DNA from: a bacterium HR40
Lineage (GTDB): Bacteria > Pseudomonadota > Alphaproteobacteria > Geminicoccales > Geminicoccaceae
Direction of reading: 5' to 3'
Length of the DNA: 64,000 nucleotides
Assembly: GCA_002898275.1 (NCBI GenBank)
Contig: BEIQ01000005.1
Coordinates: 62,001 to 126,000 of the forward strand
Both the position numbers and the translations under genes were made by a program. Positions 7,600 to 17,336 of this stretch are shown in pieces (within the stretch, counting starts at the first letter, position 1; the number at the start of each line of letters is the position of its first letter). Below the pieces are notes generated by a model. That model was not told the origin of the DNA. It saw nothing but the letters and a program-made list of their open reading frames with translations, and searched no databases.

Positions 7600-8576
7600 G
7601 CGATGCGGTGGCAGAGCACGCCGCTCGCATCGCGCGCGAGCCGCGGCAGCACCTCCGGCAAGTCCTCGAACCGACTCTCGCCGGTGATGAGCTGGTCGAG
7701 AGCCGGATCGGCGAGCAGTTCGAGGGCTTTCGCCATGCGTCGCTGGCGGTCCCAGCGCGGGCGCTGGGAGGCGGCGACCTGACCCACCTGCGAGGACTGG
7801 AGGGTGAGTCTGCGGCTGTGGAAGGCGGAACCGAGCGGCAACGGTACGGGGGCGTTGCCGTACCAGGAAAGCTCGATCAGCCGGCCCTCCAAGCCGAGCC
7901 AGGAGAGGGCCCGGGCGAGGGCCTCGGGCGCCCCGCTGGCGTGGATCACGAGATCGGCTTCGCCGGAGACCTCTTCGGGAAGCGCGAAGGGAATGCCGAG
8001 CGCGAGGATGCGTCGGCGGCGTTCGGGATCGATGTCGACGAGCCTGAGCTCGATGCCCGGAATGCGGCAGGCGAGCCAGGCAACGAGGGTCCCGACCACG
8101 CCCGCGCCCACCACGAGCATGCGATCGCCGATGCGCGGGGCAGCATCCCAGAGTCCATTGAGGGCCGTTTCCATGGCTGCGGCCAGCACCGCCCGTCCAG
8201 GTGGCAACTCCGCTGGCAGGGGATGGACGGCCTCTGCCGGGACCACGAAACGGGTTTGGTGGGGAAAGAGGGTGAAGACGAGGCGGCCGAGGAGCTCCGG
8301 CGGTCCCTCGATCACCCGGCCGACGTTGCTGTAGCCATATTTGACGGGGAAGGGGAACTCGCCTGCCTGGAACGGACAGCGCATCGCCGCATGCTGGTCG
8401 GGCGGGACTCGCCCCGCACAGACGATCGCCTCGGTGCCGCGGCTGATCGCCGTGTAGAGGGTCTCGACCAGGACTTCCCCCGGCCCCGGCGGGGCGAGAC
8501 GTTCGCTGCGGATTTCGCCGGCAAACGGTGCTACCGCCCAGTAGGCACGCGCCGGCAGGGGACGTCCCGCGGCCAT
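7383..8576 (-). CDS. Zinc-type alcohol dehydrogenase-like protein
   Basis: A 397-aa MDR-superfamily oxidoreductase. The N-terminal GroES-like part has [17 protein letters not shown] and a GYSNVGRV segment. The Rossmann part has [14 protein letters not shown], and residues LVDIDPERR follow. The classical cysteine set for structural zinc is not evident. This subfamily is often found near pyruvoyl-tetrahydropterin-synthase-like genes, as here at 10143. The conserved protein ends near [10 protein letters not shown], but the frame continues about 60-70 residues antisense to the GNAT gene, so the tail is either an extension or the result of a lost stop. ATG 8576 lies 17 nt after the hydrolase gene stop. 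Confidence 0.8.
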   Translation of the reverse strand: MAAGRPLPARAYWAVAPFAGEIRSERLAPPGPGEVLVETLYTAISRGTEAIVCAGRVPPDQHAAMRCPFQAGEFPFPVKYGYSNVGRVIEGPPELLGRLVFTLFPHQTRFVVPAEAVHPLPAELPPGRAVLAAAMETALNGLWDAAPRIGDRMLVVGAGVVGTLVAWLACRIPGIELRLVDIDPERRRRILALGIPFALPEEVSGEADLVIHASGAPEALARALSWLGLEGRLIELSWYGNAPVPLPLGSAFHSRRLTLQSSQVGQVAASQRPRWDRQRRMAKALELLADPALDQLITGESRFEDLPEVLPRLARDASGVLCHRIAYSDDSPRRRGTRNDATAASGSATRRPMTASARRRTPESGSPVSSSRRNSSRAGSSPGMITEGGAGAKPKRA

Positions 8577-8593
8577 CCGTCGAGGACTCCCGC

Positions 8594-9385
8594 TCAGATG
8601 GCTCCGATCTCGGCGAAGAAGCGCCCCAGGGCGTCGTTGAAAGCGGTCCGCGCCTCGATGTTGACGAGATGGGCCGCCTCGAGGACGACCAAACGGGCAT
8701 TCGCGATGCGGCCGGCTAGAGCCTCCATGACCTCGGGCGGCGTCGCCGGATCGTAGCGTCCGGCGATGCACAGGGTGGGGAGAGCGATCCGCTCGAGCCC
8801 CGCGCACAGGTCGGCGTCGCGCACCGCGGCGCAGCAGGCGGCATAGCCGGCAGGCGAAGTGTCGAGCAGCATGCGGGCCACCTGTTCCACCGTGCGCGGT
8901 TCGCGGCGGCGGAAGTTCTCGGTGAACCAGCGCTGCAGCACCGAATCCACGATCGCTGTCATCCCGCGGCTGCGCACCAGTGCGATGCGTTCGTCCCACA
9001 GCTCCGGCGTTCCGATGCGGCAGGCGGTGGCACACAGCACGAGGGAGGAGAGCCGCTGTCCGTGGTTCTGGGCAAGCCATTGGCCGACCATGCCCCCGAG
9101 CGACAGGCCGCAGAAATGCACCCGGTCGATGCCGAGAGCATCGAGAAGGCCCAGGGCATCTCGGCCGAGATCGTCGATCCGGCACTCGCCGGGCGCTTCC
9201 GAGGACTTGCCGTGGCCACGCATGTCATAGCGCAGGATGCGGAACAGCGCCCCGAATTCCGGCGTCTGCCCGTCCCACAGGTCGAGATCGGTGCCGAGGG
9301 AATTGGCGAACATCAGCACCGGGGCCTTCTCCGGGCCGTCGAAAATATAGTGGAGGGAGACCCCGTTGACGGCGATCTGCGGCAT
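8594..9385 (-). CDS. Alpha/beta hydrolase, 3-oxoadipate enol-lactonase-like
   Basis: A 263-aa alpha/beta-hydrolase that closely resembles PcaD, which opens 3-oxoadipate enol-lactone in the beta-ketoadipate pathway. It has the MPQIAVNGVSLHY start, NSLGTDLDLWDGQ, RYDMRGHG, the nucleophile elbow GLSLGG, the acid in GRYDPATP and the histidine in AAHLVN. Length and motifs match PcaD (about 260 aa), but no other pca genes are nearby, so a different lactone or ester substrate is possible. ATG 9385 is chosen over 9484 because similarity begins there. It forms an operon with the downstream dehydrogenase. Confidence 0.82.
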   Translation of the reverse strand: MPQIAVNGVSLHYIFDGPEKAPVLMFANSLGTDLDLWDGQTPEFGALFRILRYDMRGHGKSSEAPGECRIDDLGRDALGLLDALGIDRVHFCGLSLGGMVGQWLAQNHGQRLSSLVLCATACRIGTPELWDERIALVRSRGMTAIVDSVLQRWFTENFRRREPRTVEQVARMLLDTSPAGYAACCAAVRDADLCAGLERIALPTLCIAGRYDPATPPEVMEALAGRIANARLVVLEAAHLVNIEARTAFNDALGRFFAEIGAI

Positions 9386-9576
9386 GGTTTTCCCATCCCC
9401 GGTTGCAAGGGCGGCGGACAGTCCGCCGGCGGGCATGCTTTGGTCCCGCGTGAGGAGATGAGACCGCCCGCCGGCTATCGTCAATCGTGCCGGAGGAGGT
9501 CCACCGGTGGCGTCGTGCCTGCCGCCTCATGGCGGAGAGGGCGGCAAGGGCGGAAGATTGGTTGGGGAGGAAGAGC

Positions 9577-10146
9577 GTGAGCCGCGACGATGGAGAGCGC
9601 TGGGAGGTCCGCTGGCGGGAACGCCCGCCTGGTCCCGCGGACCCCGAACCCTTTCTCGTCCGCCACCACGGTTGGCTGCGCCCGGGTCATGTCCTCGATG
9701 TCGCCTGCGGTGCCGGACGCAACGCCCTGTGGCTGGCCCGGCGCGGCTTTGCGGTCACCGCCATCGACATCGCCCCTTCCGCCCTCGCGCGGCTCGAGGA
9801 GGCGGCGCGCCGCGAGCAGCTCGGCCTCGTCCTCCGCCAGGCCGATTTGGACGATCCGGACGCGCTTTCCGGCCTCGGACCGTTCGACGATCTGGTGGTG
9901 ATCCGCTACAATCCCTCCGACGCCCAGTGGGCGCGGCTGCTCGTCCGGCTGCGACCGGGCGGGAGGATCTTGCTGTGTGGCTTTGCTCTCGCCGATCACT
10001 TCCGCCATGGCACGCGGCGCGCGTATTGTCTCGAGCCGGAACGGGTCGAGGCCGCGCTTGCCGGCATGCGGCTTTTGGTGCACGAAACTTTCGACGACAG
10101 AGGCCGGTCGCTCGCGGGGTTCGTGTGGGAGAAGGCGGAGGGGTGA
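9577..10146 (+). CDS. Class I SAM-dependent methyltransferase
   Basis: A 189-aa methyltransferase with the SAM-binding motif VLDVACGAGRNALWLA, an acidic end of strand 2 (AIDIAP), and LRPGGRILLCGF after strand 5. This pattern resembles TehB/thiopurine-type enzymes. Start GTG 9577 has GGAGG 6 nt upstream, which is better than the open frame from 9487. The stop overlaps the next gene's start (GTGA), so it is translationally coupled to the pterin-synthase-like gene. Substrate unknown; a pterin-like product is an inference from the coupling. Confidence 0.82.
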   Translation: MSRDDGERWEVRWRERPPGPADPEPFLVRHHGWLRPGHVLDVACGAGRNALWLARRGFAVTAIDIAPSALARLEEAARREQLGLVLRQADLDDPDALSGLGPFDDLVVIRYNPSDAQWARLLVRLRPGGRILLCGFALADHFRHGTRRAYCLEPERVEAALAGMRLLVHETFDDRGRSLAGFVWEKAEG

Positions 10147-10583
10147 GTGCGGTTCGGCGGCCAGCGGCCGCGGAGGGGACGTATTGGGTTCGGGTGCGCG
10201 ACCGGGTGATGGTCGCGCACAGTCTCACCGGCGAGCTCTTCGGCCCGGCCCAGGGCCGACACGGGGCGACCTTCGTGGTCGAGGTGGAATTGCGGGGCAA
10301 CCGCTTGCTTCCCGAGGGTGTGCTCGTCGATATCGGCCGGGCACGCGAGCTCCTCGCCACCATCCTCGCCGGGCTCCACCTCCGCGATCTCGACGAGCAT
10401 CCCGAGTTCCGCGGCCGCAACAGCACGAGCGAGGTAGTGGCGCGTTGGATTTTCGACCGGCTGGCGGCAGCGATCGCCGCCGGCCATCTCGGACCGGGCG
10501 GCGAGGCGATCACCGAGGTGGCGGTCGAGATCCGCGAATCCGATGTGGCGCGGGCAGGCTTTTGCGCCTCCCTGCGGGATTGA
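10143..10583 (+). CDS. 6-pyruvoyl-tetrahydropterin synthase / QueD-like protein, degenerate active site
   Basis: A 146-aa T-fold protein of the PTPS/6-carboxytetrahydropterin synthase family, with VAHSL near the N-terminus, LVDIGRARELL, LDEHPEF and the NSTSEVVARWIF segment. Family enzymes bind zinc with an AH.L histidine and an HGH pair and use a cysteine. Here the second site reads GRHGATF, so one histidine is replaced by alanine, and no cysteine precedes it. It is therefore probably an altered-function subfamily. The GTG start overlaps the methyltransferase stop. Similar variants occur beside Zn-type dehydrogenases in other alphaproteobacteria, from memory. Confidence 0.78.
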   Translation: MSAVRRPAAAEGTYWVRVRDRVMVAHSLTGELFGPAQGRHGATFVVEVELRGNRLLPEGVLVDIGRARELLATILAGLHLRDLDEHPEFRGRNSTSEVVARWIFDRLAAAIAAGHLGPGGEAITEVAVEIRESDVARAGFCASLRD

Positions 10584-10598
10584 GGGAGGAGGGGATGG

Positions 10599-11960
10599 TC
10601 ATCGCAACCGGGGCAGGGAGGCGAGGGAGCGGGCGAGTTCCTCCGCCGTGAGCTCGCGGTCCTCGAGCCGGCCGGCGAAGAAGTCGGCATAGGCCTGCAT
10701 GTCGAAATGGCCGTGGCCGCAGAGGTTGAAGAGGATCACCCGGGGCTCTCGAGCCTCGCGCGCGGCCTCCGCCTCGCGAATCGCGGCCCGGACCGCATGC
10801 GTCGCCTCTGGCGCCGGCACGATGCCCTCGCTGCGCGCGAACAGCACGCCGGCCTCGAAGCACTCGCGCTGACCGAGGGCGACCGCCTCGATCAGGCCGA
10901 GCTCGCGCAGATGGCTCACCATGGGCGCCATGCCGTGATAGCGCAGACCGCCGGCGTGGAAACCGGGCGGCACGAAGCCGGAGCCCAGGGTGTGCATCTT
11001 CATGAGCGGCGTGGTGCCGGCACTGTCGCCGAAATCCCAGGCGTAGACGCCGCGGGTGAGGGAGGGGCAGGCAGCGGGCTCGGCCGCCACCACCCGCAGT
11101 CGGCGACCCTCGCGCAGGCTCCTGCCGAGGAACGGGAAGACGAGGCCGGCGAAATTGGAACCCCCGCCGGTGCAGCCCACCAGGACATCGGGCCATTCCC
11201 CGGCCATCTCCATCTGGCGCATCGCCTCGAGGCCGATCACCGTCTGGTGCAGCAGCACATGATTGAGCACCGAGCCGAGCGCATATTTGGCGTCGGGATT
11301 CTGGGCCGCGACCTCGACCGCTTCGGAGATGGCGATGCCGAGGGAGCCTGGATGGTCCGGATCCTCGGCGAGGAAGCGCCGGCCGGCGGCGGTCTCGGGC
11401 GAGGGGCTCGGGAGGCAGCGGGCGCCGTAGGTCTCCATGAGCGCCTTGCGGTAGGGCTTCTGCTGGTAGCTCACCCGCACCATGAACACCTGCACCTCGA
11501 GCCCGAACATGGCGCCGGCGAAGGCGAGGGAGCTGCCCCACTGGCCGGCGCCGGTCTCGGTGACGAGCCGACGTACGCCTTCGGCGCGGTTGTAGAAGGC
11601 CTGGGCGACAGCGGTGTTCGGCTTGTGGCTGCCGGTTGGGCTGACACCCTCGTATTTGTAGTAGATGTGGGCCGGAGTCCCGAGCCTCTGTTCGAGGTTG
11701 CGCGCCCGCAGGAGAGGGGTCGGCCGCCACAGTCGGTAGACGCTGCGCACCTCCTCGGGAATGGGGATCCAGCGCTCGCTCGCCATTTCCTGCGCGATCA
11801 GGGCGTGCGGGAAGAGCGGGGCCAGGGTGGCAGGATCGAGGGGGCGACCGGTTGCGGGATCGAGCGGCGGCGGTGGCGGCGACGGCAGATCGGCGGCGAG
11901 ATTGTACCAACTCTCGGGGATCTCGCGTTCGGCGAGCAAAAACTTCGTGGTCTCGGACAC
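10599..11960 (-). CDS. TrpB2-type tryptophan synthase beta-like protein
   Basis: A 453-aa PLP enzyme of the TrpB2 class that condenses indole with serine. The PLP lysine is in GSHKPNTA (K113), preceded by GRPTPLL-like [12 protein letters not shown]. It has the ETGAGQWG loop, the phosphate-binding GCTGGGSNF and the family's long N-terminal extension. TrpB2 proteins often work without a TrpA partner, and no trpA is nearby. GTG 11960 has GGAGG 6 nt upstream. The gene ends tail-to-tail with the PTPS-like gene, 15 nt apart. The usual TrpB of this organism is presumably elsewhere. Confidence 0.9.
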   Translation of the reverse strand: MSETTKFLLAEREIPESWYNLAADLPSPPPPPLDPATGRPLDPATLAPLFPHALIAQEMASERWIPIPEEVRSVYRLWRPTPLLRARNLEQRLGTPAHIYYKYEGVSPTGSHKPNTAVAQAFYNRAEGVRRLVTETGAGQWGSSLAFAGAMFGLEVQVFMVRVSYQQKPYRKALMETYGARCLPSPSPETAAGRRFLAEDPDHPGSLGIAISEAVEVAAQNPDAKYALGSVLNHVLLHQTVIGLEAMRQMEMAGEWPDVLVGCTGGGSNFAGLVFPFLGRSLREGRRLRVVAAEPAACPSLTRGVYAWDFGDSAGTTPLMKMHTLGSGFVPPGFHAGGLRYHGMAPMVSHLRELGLIEAVALGQRECFEAGVLFARSEGIVPAPEATHAVRAAIREAEAAREAREPRVILFNLCGHGHFDMQAYADFFAGRLEDRELTAEELARSLASLPRLR

Positions 11961-12033
11961 GGCATCCCTCCCGGTCGGTGATGACGGCTCCCGCTTGTGG
12001 CAGATCCGGTGGAGAGCGTCGAGGGGCACCCAA

Positions 12034-14568
12034 TCATTGCTCATCGACGAGGCGGAGCTCATCGGTTTTCGGATTCCACTGCGCAAGCTGCCAATCCCCG
12101 TGACCCATGTCGATCGCTCGCGCGGCGATCCGCCGCGTTCCTCCGTCCATCTCGATCTCGTAACCCGGCTCCCGAATACCATATTCCGGCAGGTCGATGA
12201 TGCAGGGTCTGCGTACCGTCACCTCATGCAGCAGACCATTGGGGTCGCGATAGAGGACATGACTTCCGGGTGCATAGACTTCGATCCAATCCCCGTCAGC
12301 TCCGATGGGCCGCTCTCCAGCCAGCAGGCCGCCACGACCGGGCGAAAGATTAGCATACCAAGTCTGCAACGGCTCGGCAAAGGGTGAGCGAGCAGCCTTG
12401 AGGGCCGCGAGCAACTCGGGGAAGCGGGTATAGATCGGCTCGGTGAGCCGCAGACCACCGACGGTGGTGTCATAGACGGCGATAGCTCGGGAGAGAGTTT
12501 GCCTTCGCCCGATGCGTTGGATGGCGATGCGGCTTGTGGTGATTTCGATATCTGCCGGGGAAATGCCAAAAATATGTGGAATGATTTCTGATAAAAAATC
12601 TCTTACAGAGACTCTAGCGTTTCTATCGAACCAATTTTCATCGACATTGAAGATGACACCGGTCGTGCGCATGTCGCGAGTTTTCGTTTTGAACGAAGGA
12701 TGTTCGTACTCCATTTCTTTGTACTTTTTCGCTTCTTTCCCATAATATATACCGATAACTCTCTCGATAACGAGAAGATTAGCTTCGACAATAAATCCAT
12801 TTTCTGAACTCAGAGCGTGCCCATTAATGATCCCTCCATTCCTCTCATCTGTCATGTCGAGATTGACGTAGATTTCGAGCATAGGTTGCGTCGGAATCGC
12901 CTTTGACATCTTGGCAACGAAAATCTCGCCCTGTTGGATTCCGCTTTTCCATTGCTCCACCCGATAGGGTTGACCGAGATAGAGGTAACAGGCTCCGGGA
13001 TAGGCCTCGCGAATGGCCTGCTTGAGATCCATGTTACCGAGTTTCCTGTTTTCCAAGCGTTCGACAATCTGGAGCTGGGTCTCGACATTGGCCCGCAGGC
13101 CGTAGGTGAGGTGTGGGTCGTCGCCACCGAGACGGTGCACGGAGTCGAACTCCGCCGGTCTACCGGCCCCTGGGAGCGCGTACTGATAGATATCGGCAAA
13201 ACCTTCCGGCCAATCTTGCGATGGGAGTTTTCGGTTTTCCTTGTCTTCGAGTTCGCGGACGAGGCAACGCGCGTGCGCATATTGCACGAAGCGATTGTGT
13301 AGGTAGATGGTCGTAGGTTCTGGGGGCAGCTCATAGTAGGTTTTGAGGTCCAGCCCTGTCTTGGCGAACTGATCGAATGGGGCGAGAATGCAAAAACAAC
13401 CCCGCGATTGTCGACCGATTCGGCCGAGCCGCTGGTGGAAGGCACGCCGCGACCAGGGAAGGCCGAGATTGAGGCCGAGCTCGAGCTCGTGAATGTCGAG
13501 ACCGAGCTCGAGGGCCGAAGTGCTCACCACACCCCGCAACCGGCCCGACTGCAGTGCCCTCAGGATCTCCTCCCGGTCCTTCTCCTCGAGCCCGGCGCGG
13601 TAGGGGAACACCGAACCCTCGATCGATCGCCAGTGAGCGGCGGTGCGACTGACCTTCTCCACTCCCTGGCGGGAATCGGCAAAGGCGATGAAACGTGTGT
13701 CCGGCAGAGCCTCGAGAATGGCTGCGAGAAGTTTGCCGAAGGCGTCGTAGGCATTATTCCCGCGGGAATCGAAACTGATGTGCAAGATGTCGCGACCGGC
13801 ATGTGGTGCACCATTTTTTGACTCGTCGATCACTGTGAAATCGTGCCCGGTGAGCCTGCGCATGTGGTCGCGAGCACCGACCATGGTGGCACTGGCAGCG
13901 ATGAAACGGGGCTCCGCAATCCTGCGCGACGCCAGTTTAGCGCGCAGAGAGAGCAAGCGCCGCAAGAGAAAGGCGGTGTTGGTACCAAAGAGGGCATCGT
14001 AGACATGCGCCTCATCGAGTCCGATGAGCGCGATATGAGCGAGGAACTCCTTTTGCACCATTCCCGAAGCCTGGCGCAGCAGCCAGTGGTGCGCGATATC
14101 GGGGGTGAGCAGGGCGATGCGGGCGTGGGCGAGCAGGGCTTCGCGTTGTGTCGCCGCGATGCTGCCATCGATGCGGCAGAGGATCTCCTCCGGCAGGCCG
14201 AAGGAGCGGATCGCCTCCCGCCACTTGTTTTCCTGATCTTGCGAGAGGGCCTTGAGAGGATAGAAGATGAGCACCCGTGCCTGATTGTCGTCGAGCACGG
14301 TGCGCAGGGCCGCGAGGATGAAAACGAGCGATTTGCCCGAAGCCGTGGCGGTCGAGAGGACGACATGCGCACCACGCTCGAGATAGGCGAGGGCCTCCGT
14401 CTGGTGCACCCACAGTTGACCGGCGAAGCGATCGACGAGCCGGGCGACCGGATGAGAGGCCCATGAAGGCGGTAGCGGCGCGAAGCGGGCAGGCCGAGGT
14501 TCTAGCTCGAGGCGATCGATGACCTCGTAGCGCAAATCCTTCAGCAGTGCATGGAGCTGCTCTTGCAT
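12034..14568 (-). CDS. DEAD/DEAH-box superfamily 2 helicase (MrfA/Hrq1-like, no DUF1998)
   Basis: An 844-aa SF2 helicase. Walker A is TASGKS (K79), Walker B is LDEAHVYD (D185-H188), motif III is SATM, and the C-terminal RecA lobe has [11 protein letters not shown] and QRLGRIGRQ. The arrangement resembles the MrfA/YprA and Hrq1 families of DNA-repair helicases. The C-terminal four-cysteine DUF1998 domain of those proteins is missing, as there is no CxxC cluster. The middle region, about 12500-13050, is visibly more AT-rich than its neighbours, suggesting transfer or recombination. ATG 14568 follows GGGAGGAAGG. A DNA-repair or defence role is inference only. Confidence 0.85.
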   Translation of the reverse strand: MQEQLHALLKDLRYEVIDRLELEPRPARFAPLPPSWASHPVARLVDRFAGQLWVHQTEALAYLERGAHVVLSTATASGKSLVFILAALRTVLDDNQARVLIFYPLKALSQDQENKWREAIRSFGLPEEILCRIDGSIAATQREALLAHARIALLTPDIAHHWLLRQASGMVQKEFLAHIALIGLDEAHVYDALFGTNTAFLLRRLLSLRAKLASRRIAEPRFIAASATMVGARDHMRRLTGHDFTVIDESKNGAPHAGRDILHISFDSRGNNAYDAFGKLLAAILEALPDTRFIAFADSRQGVEKVSRTAAHWRSIEGSVFPYRAGLEEKDREEILRALQSGRLRGVVSTSALELGLDIHELELGLNLGLPWSRRAFHQRLGRIGRQSRGCFCILAPFDQFAKTGLDLKTYYELPPEPTTIYLHNRFVQYAHARCLVRELEDKENRKLPSQDWPEGFADIYQYALPGAGRPAEFDSVHRLGGDDPHLTYGLRANVETQLQIVERLENRKLGNMDLKQAIREAYPGACYLYLGQPYRVEQWKSGIQQGEIFVAKMSKAIPTQPMLEIYVNLDMTDERNGGIINGHALSSENGFIVEANLLVIERVIGIYYGKEAKKYKEMEYEHPSFKTKTRDMRTTGVIFNVDENWFDRNARVSVRDFLSEIIPHIFGISPADIEITTSRIAIQRIGRRQTLSRAIAVYDTTVGGLRLTEPIYTRFPELLAALKAARSPFAEPLQTWYANLSPGRGGLLAGERPIGADGDWIEVYAPGSHVLYRDPNGLLHEVTVRRPCIIDLPEYGIREPGYEIEMDGGTRRIAARAIDMGHGDWQLAQWNPKTDELRLVDEQ

Positions 14569-14615
14569 GTCCGGCCTTCCTCCCTGAAAAGCTTGTCGCA
14601 TTTTCGGCCATTCTG

Positions 14616-14627
14616 ATGACTCGTCAT
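14616..14627. promoter_or_regulatory. Small dyad in the divergent helicase/ABC intergenic region
   Basis: ATGAC-TC-GTCAT lies between two divergent genes and could be an operator. It is short, and its significance is uncertain. Confidence 0.25.
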
Positions 14628-14752
14628 GACGCGCGTCAAGCCTTGCGCTCCGTGATCCGGTGCGCAAGCGACCGGCCGGTCACCCTCCAGCATCGCCCTG
14701 GAAAGCCGGTGGCGATGTGCCAGATCGGCCGCGGATGCGAAGCGGAAGCGTC

Positions 14753-16504
14753 ATGCCTCTCAAGGACCGGATCGCCCGCCTCCGCCTGCTGCCGGGGGAG
14801 CTCCGCAGCTTCTTCGGCATGCCCGGCAGTCGACCGTGGCTCGTCCTGGCGTGTCTGTTCCTGGCGAGCTCGGCCGAAGGGGTGGGGCTCGCCTCGCTTT
14901 TGCCGGTGCTCGCCGTCATCACCGGCGAGGGCGGATCCTCCGGGCTCGGGGCGAGAGTGCTCGCCCTCTTCGCCCACTTCGGCCTAGCCGCGGAGTTCGG
15001 GGTGCTGCTCGCGGTGGTCGTGGCCGCCCTGCTGGTCAAGGCGGCGCTCATGATCCTGTCCTACCGGATCATCACCGGCACCGCCACGGCAGTGACGGCG
15101 GAACTGCGCAAGAGCCTGCTCGCCGCCCTGCTCGCCGCCCGCTGGCCGCACTTCGTCCGCCAGCCGGTGGGTCGCCTCGCCAATGCCATGGGGGTCGAGG
15201 CCCTGCGCTGTGGCGACGGCTATGTGGTGGCCGCCAACCTTTTCGTCTTTGCCATCCAGAGCCTCGCCTATCTCACCCTCGCCTTCCTCGTCTCCTGGCG
15301 TCTTGCCCTGCTCGCCCTTGCGGTGGGTGGGCTGCTCATCCTCTTGCTCTCGGGCTTCGTCCGCCGGGCGCGGCGTGAGGGGCGCAAGAGTACCCGCCAT
15401 TCCGCCGGCATGAGCGCGCTGTTCGCCGACACCTTGGCCGGCATCAAGGCGATCCGGGCGATGGGGCGGGAGACGGTGTTTCTGGCCTGCATCAATCGGC
15501 ACATCGACCGTGCGCGCCGGGCCCTGCGCCGGCAGGCCGCCGACCGCGAAACCCTCGCCAGTCTCCAGGAAGGGGTCCTGGCCCTGCTGCTCGGCCTCGG
15601 CCTGTTCGTCGCCCATCGCCATTTCGGCCTGTCGGGAGCCGAACTCGTGGTGAGCGCCCTCGTGCTGCTGCGGGCGGTCGCCACCATCAACAAGGTGCAG
15701 AAAGCCTGGCAGGCGACCAGTCAGTATCGGGCGAGCCTCGAACATCTCGAGGAGCTGATCGCCGAGGCGCGGGCGATGGCCGAGCCCGTAGGCGGCCTGC
15801 CGCCGCCACCCCTCGCCCGCGAACTGCGCCTGGAGCGAGTGGGCTTTGCCTATCCGGGCAGCGAGCCGGTGTTGCGCGAAATCGAGCTCGTCATCCCCGC
15901 GGGCCGCGTCACCGTCGTCATCGGCCCCTCGGGTGCCGGCAAGACCACCCTCGTCGATCTCGTCCTCGGCTTGCTGGATCCGACGACCGGTCGCATCCTC
16001 GTCGACGGCCTGCCGCTCTCGGACATCGATCGCCAGGCCTGGCGCCGGCTCGTCGGCTACGTGCCGCAGGATCCGGTTCTGCTGCACGCGAGTGTGCGCG
16101 AGAACCTCACCTTCGGCGATCCGGAAGTCCAGGAAGCGGAGATCCTCGAGGCGCTGGAACGGGCCGAGGCCCTCGCTTTCGTGCGCGCCCTGCCAGAAGG
16201 GCTCGACACTCTGGTGGGCGAACGGGGTGCTGCCCTCTCCGGCGGTCAGCGTCAACGGCTGGCACTCGCCCGGGCGCTGATCGGACGGCCCCGACTGCTG
16301 GTACTCGACGAGGTGACGAGCGCCCTTGATGGCGCGACGGAACGGCGCATCTGCGACAACCTCCGCAGTCTCCCCCAGCGACCCACCATCCTCGCTGTCA
16401 CCCACCGTCCGGCCTGGCTCGCGGTGGCCGATCAGATCGTGGAGGTCATCGACGGGCGGGCCGTGTCGAGAGGCGTGGCGGCAGCCGCAGGGAATCGCGA
16501 TTGA
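14753..16504 (+). CDS. ABC transporter, fused membrane and ATPase domains (exporter type)
   Basis: A 583-aa half-transporter. An N-terminal six-helix membrane domain (about residues 20-320) is followed by a nucleotide-binding domain. That domain has Walker A GPSGAGKTT, Q-loop YVPQDPVLL, signature LSGGQRQRLALARAL, Walker B LLVLDEVTSALD and an H-loop AVTHRP. It would work as a homodimer that exports lipids, glycans or peptides. Start ATG 14753 is preceded by GCGGAAGCG. It lies directly upstream of a sulfotransferase, which fits export of a sulfated or polysaccharide-linked product (inference). Confidence 0.9.
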   Translation: MPLKDRIARLRLLPGELRSFFGMPGSRPWLVLACLFLASSAEGVGLASLLPVLAVITGEGGSSGLGARVLALFAHFGLAAEFGVLLAVVVAALLVKAALMILSYRIITGTATAVTAELRKSLLAALLAARWPHFVRQPVGRLANAMGVEALRCGDGYVVAANLFVFAIQSLAYLTLAFLVSWRLALLALAVGGLLILLLSGFVRRARREGRKSTRHSAGMSALFADTLAGIKAIRAMGRETVFLACINRHIDRARRALRRQAADRETLASLQEGVLALLLGLGLFVAHRHFGLSGAELVVSALVLLRAVATINKVQKAWQATSQYRASLEHLEELIAEARAMAEPVGGLPPPPLARELRLERVGFAYPGSEPVLREIELVIPAGRVTVVIGPSGAGKTTLVDLVLGLLDPTTGRILVDGLPLSDIDRQAWRRLVGYVPQDPVLLHASVRENLTFGDPEVQEAEILEALERAEALAFVRALPEGLDTLVGERGAALSGGQRQRLALARALIGRPRLLVLDEVTSALDGATERRICDNLRSLPQRPTILAVTHRPAWLAVADQIVEVIDGRAVSRGVAAAAGNRD

Positions 16505-16526
16505 GGCCATGATCGGGGGATGGACC

Positions 16527-17336
16527 ATGCGAAGAGCGTGGGAACGCTGGTGGCACCTTCACCGCGCCGATCTCCTTCTCGTCTCGCCGCCCAAATGCGG
16601 GCGGAGCTGGCTGCGGGTGATGCTCGCCCACCATTGGCACGAGCGCTTCGGCACGCCATTAGACGAGCTGCCCGGCTCCTCTCGTTGGTACCGGCTTCCT
16701 CGCCACATCCCCCGCCTCTTCCACACCCATGTATTGAACGAACCGGCCTCGCTGCGCCGGCTCTTCGGTCCGCGTCTCGCAGGGCGCCGGCCAGTGCTCC
16801 TCCTCGTGCGCGATCCGCGCGATGCCCTTCTCTCCCTTCACCGTCACTTTCGCTTCCGCTCTCGCCGCACCGAATGGCAACGCTTCGGTCTCGGGGAGGA
16901 TCCCGGACAGCTTTCGCTCGAGCGTTTCCTCCGCCATCCACGAATAGGCCTGCCCGCCTTCCTCGCCCTCTACGATCGGCTCGCGGCTTTTCTCGATCGT
17001 CATCCGCGTTGCCTTCTGCTGCGCTACGAGGATCTGCGGGCCGATCCCGCTGCCTCCTTCGCCCGCCTGCTCGGCTTTCTTGGCGAACCGACAGAGCCGC
17101 AGGCGGTCGCTCGTACCGTTGCCTTCGCCTCTCTTGAGCACATGCGCGCTCTCGAAGCCGAGGGGTTCTTTCGATCCGAGGTGCTCCGACCGGCGGATCC
17201 GGCCGAAGGTCGGTCGTTCAAGGTCGGGCTGGGCAAAAGCGGGAGGTGGCGAGAGGAGTTGCCGGCAGAGCTCGGCGCGGAGCTCGCGGCGATGATCGGA
17301 GGCCGTCTCGATCCCCGTTTCGGCTACGGTTCCTAG
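16527..17336 (+). CDS. Sulfotransferase (PAPS-dependent)
   Basis: A 269-aa sulfotransferase. The 5'-phosphosulfate loop is VSPPKCGRSWLRVM near residues 24-37. The 3'-phosphate-binding region is VRDPRDALLS, and RYEDLRADP follows, with FKVGLGKSGRW near the C-terminus. These motifs match the Sulfotransfer_1 family. The loop has P-P-K-C rather than the usual Y-P-K-S. Start ATG 16527 has GGGGGA 8 nt upstream; ATG 16509 is poorly spaced. The gene is close downstream of the ABC transporter. Its stop shares CTAG with the convergent FkbM gene. The acceptor is unknown, probably a glycan or lipid. Confidence 0.88.
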   Translation: MRRAWERWWHLHRADLLLVSPPKCGRSWLRVMLAHHWHERFGTPLDELPGSSRWYRLPRHIPRLFHTHVLNEPASLRRLFGPRLAGRRPVLLLVRDPRDALLSLHRHFRFRSRRTEWQRFGLGEDPGQLSLERFLRHPRIGLPAFLALYDRLAAFLDRHPRCLLLRYEDLRADPAASFARLLGFLGEPTEPQAVARTVAFASLEHMRALEAEGFFRSEVLRPADPAEGRSFKVGLGKSGRWREELPAELGAELAAMIGGRLDPRFGYGS

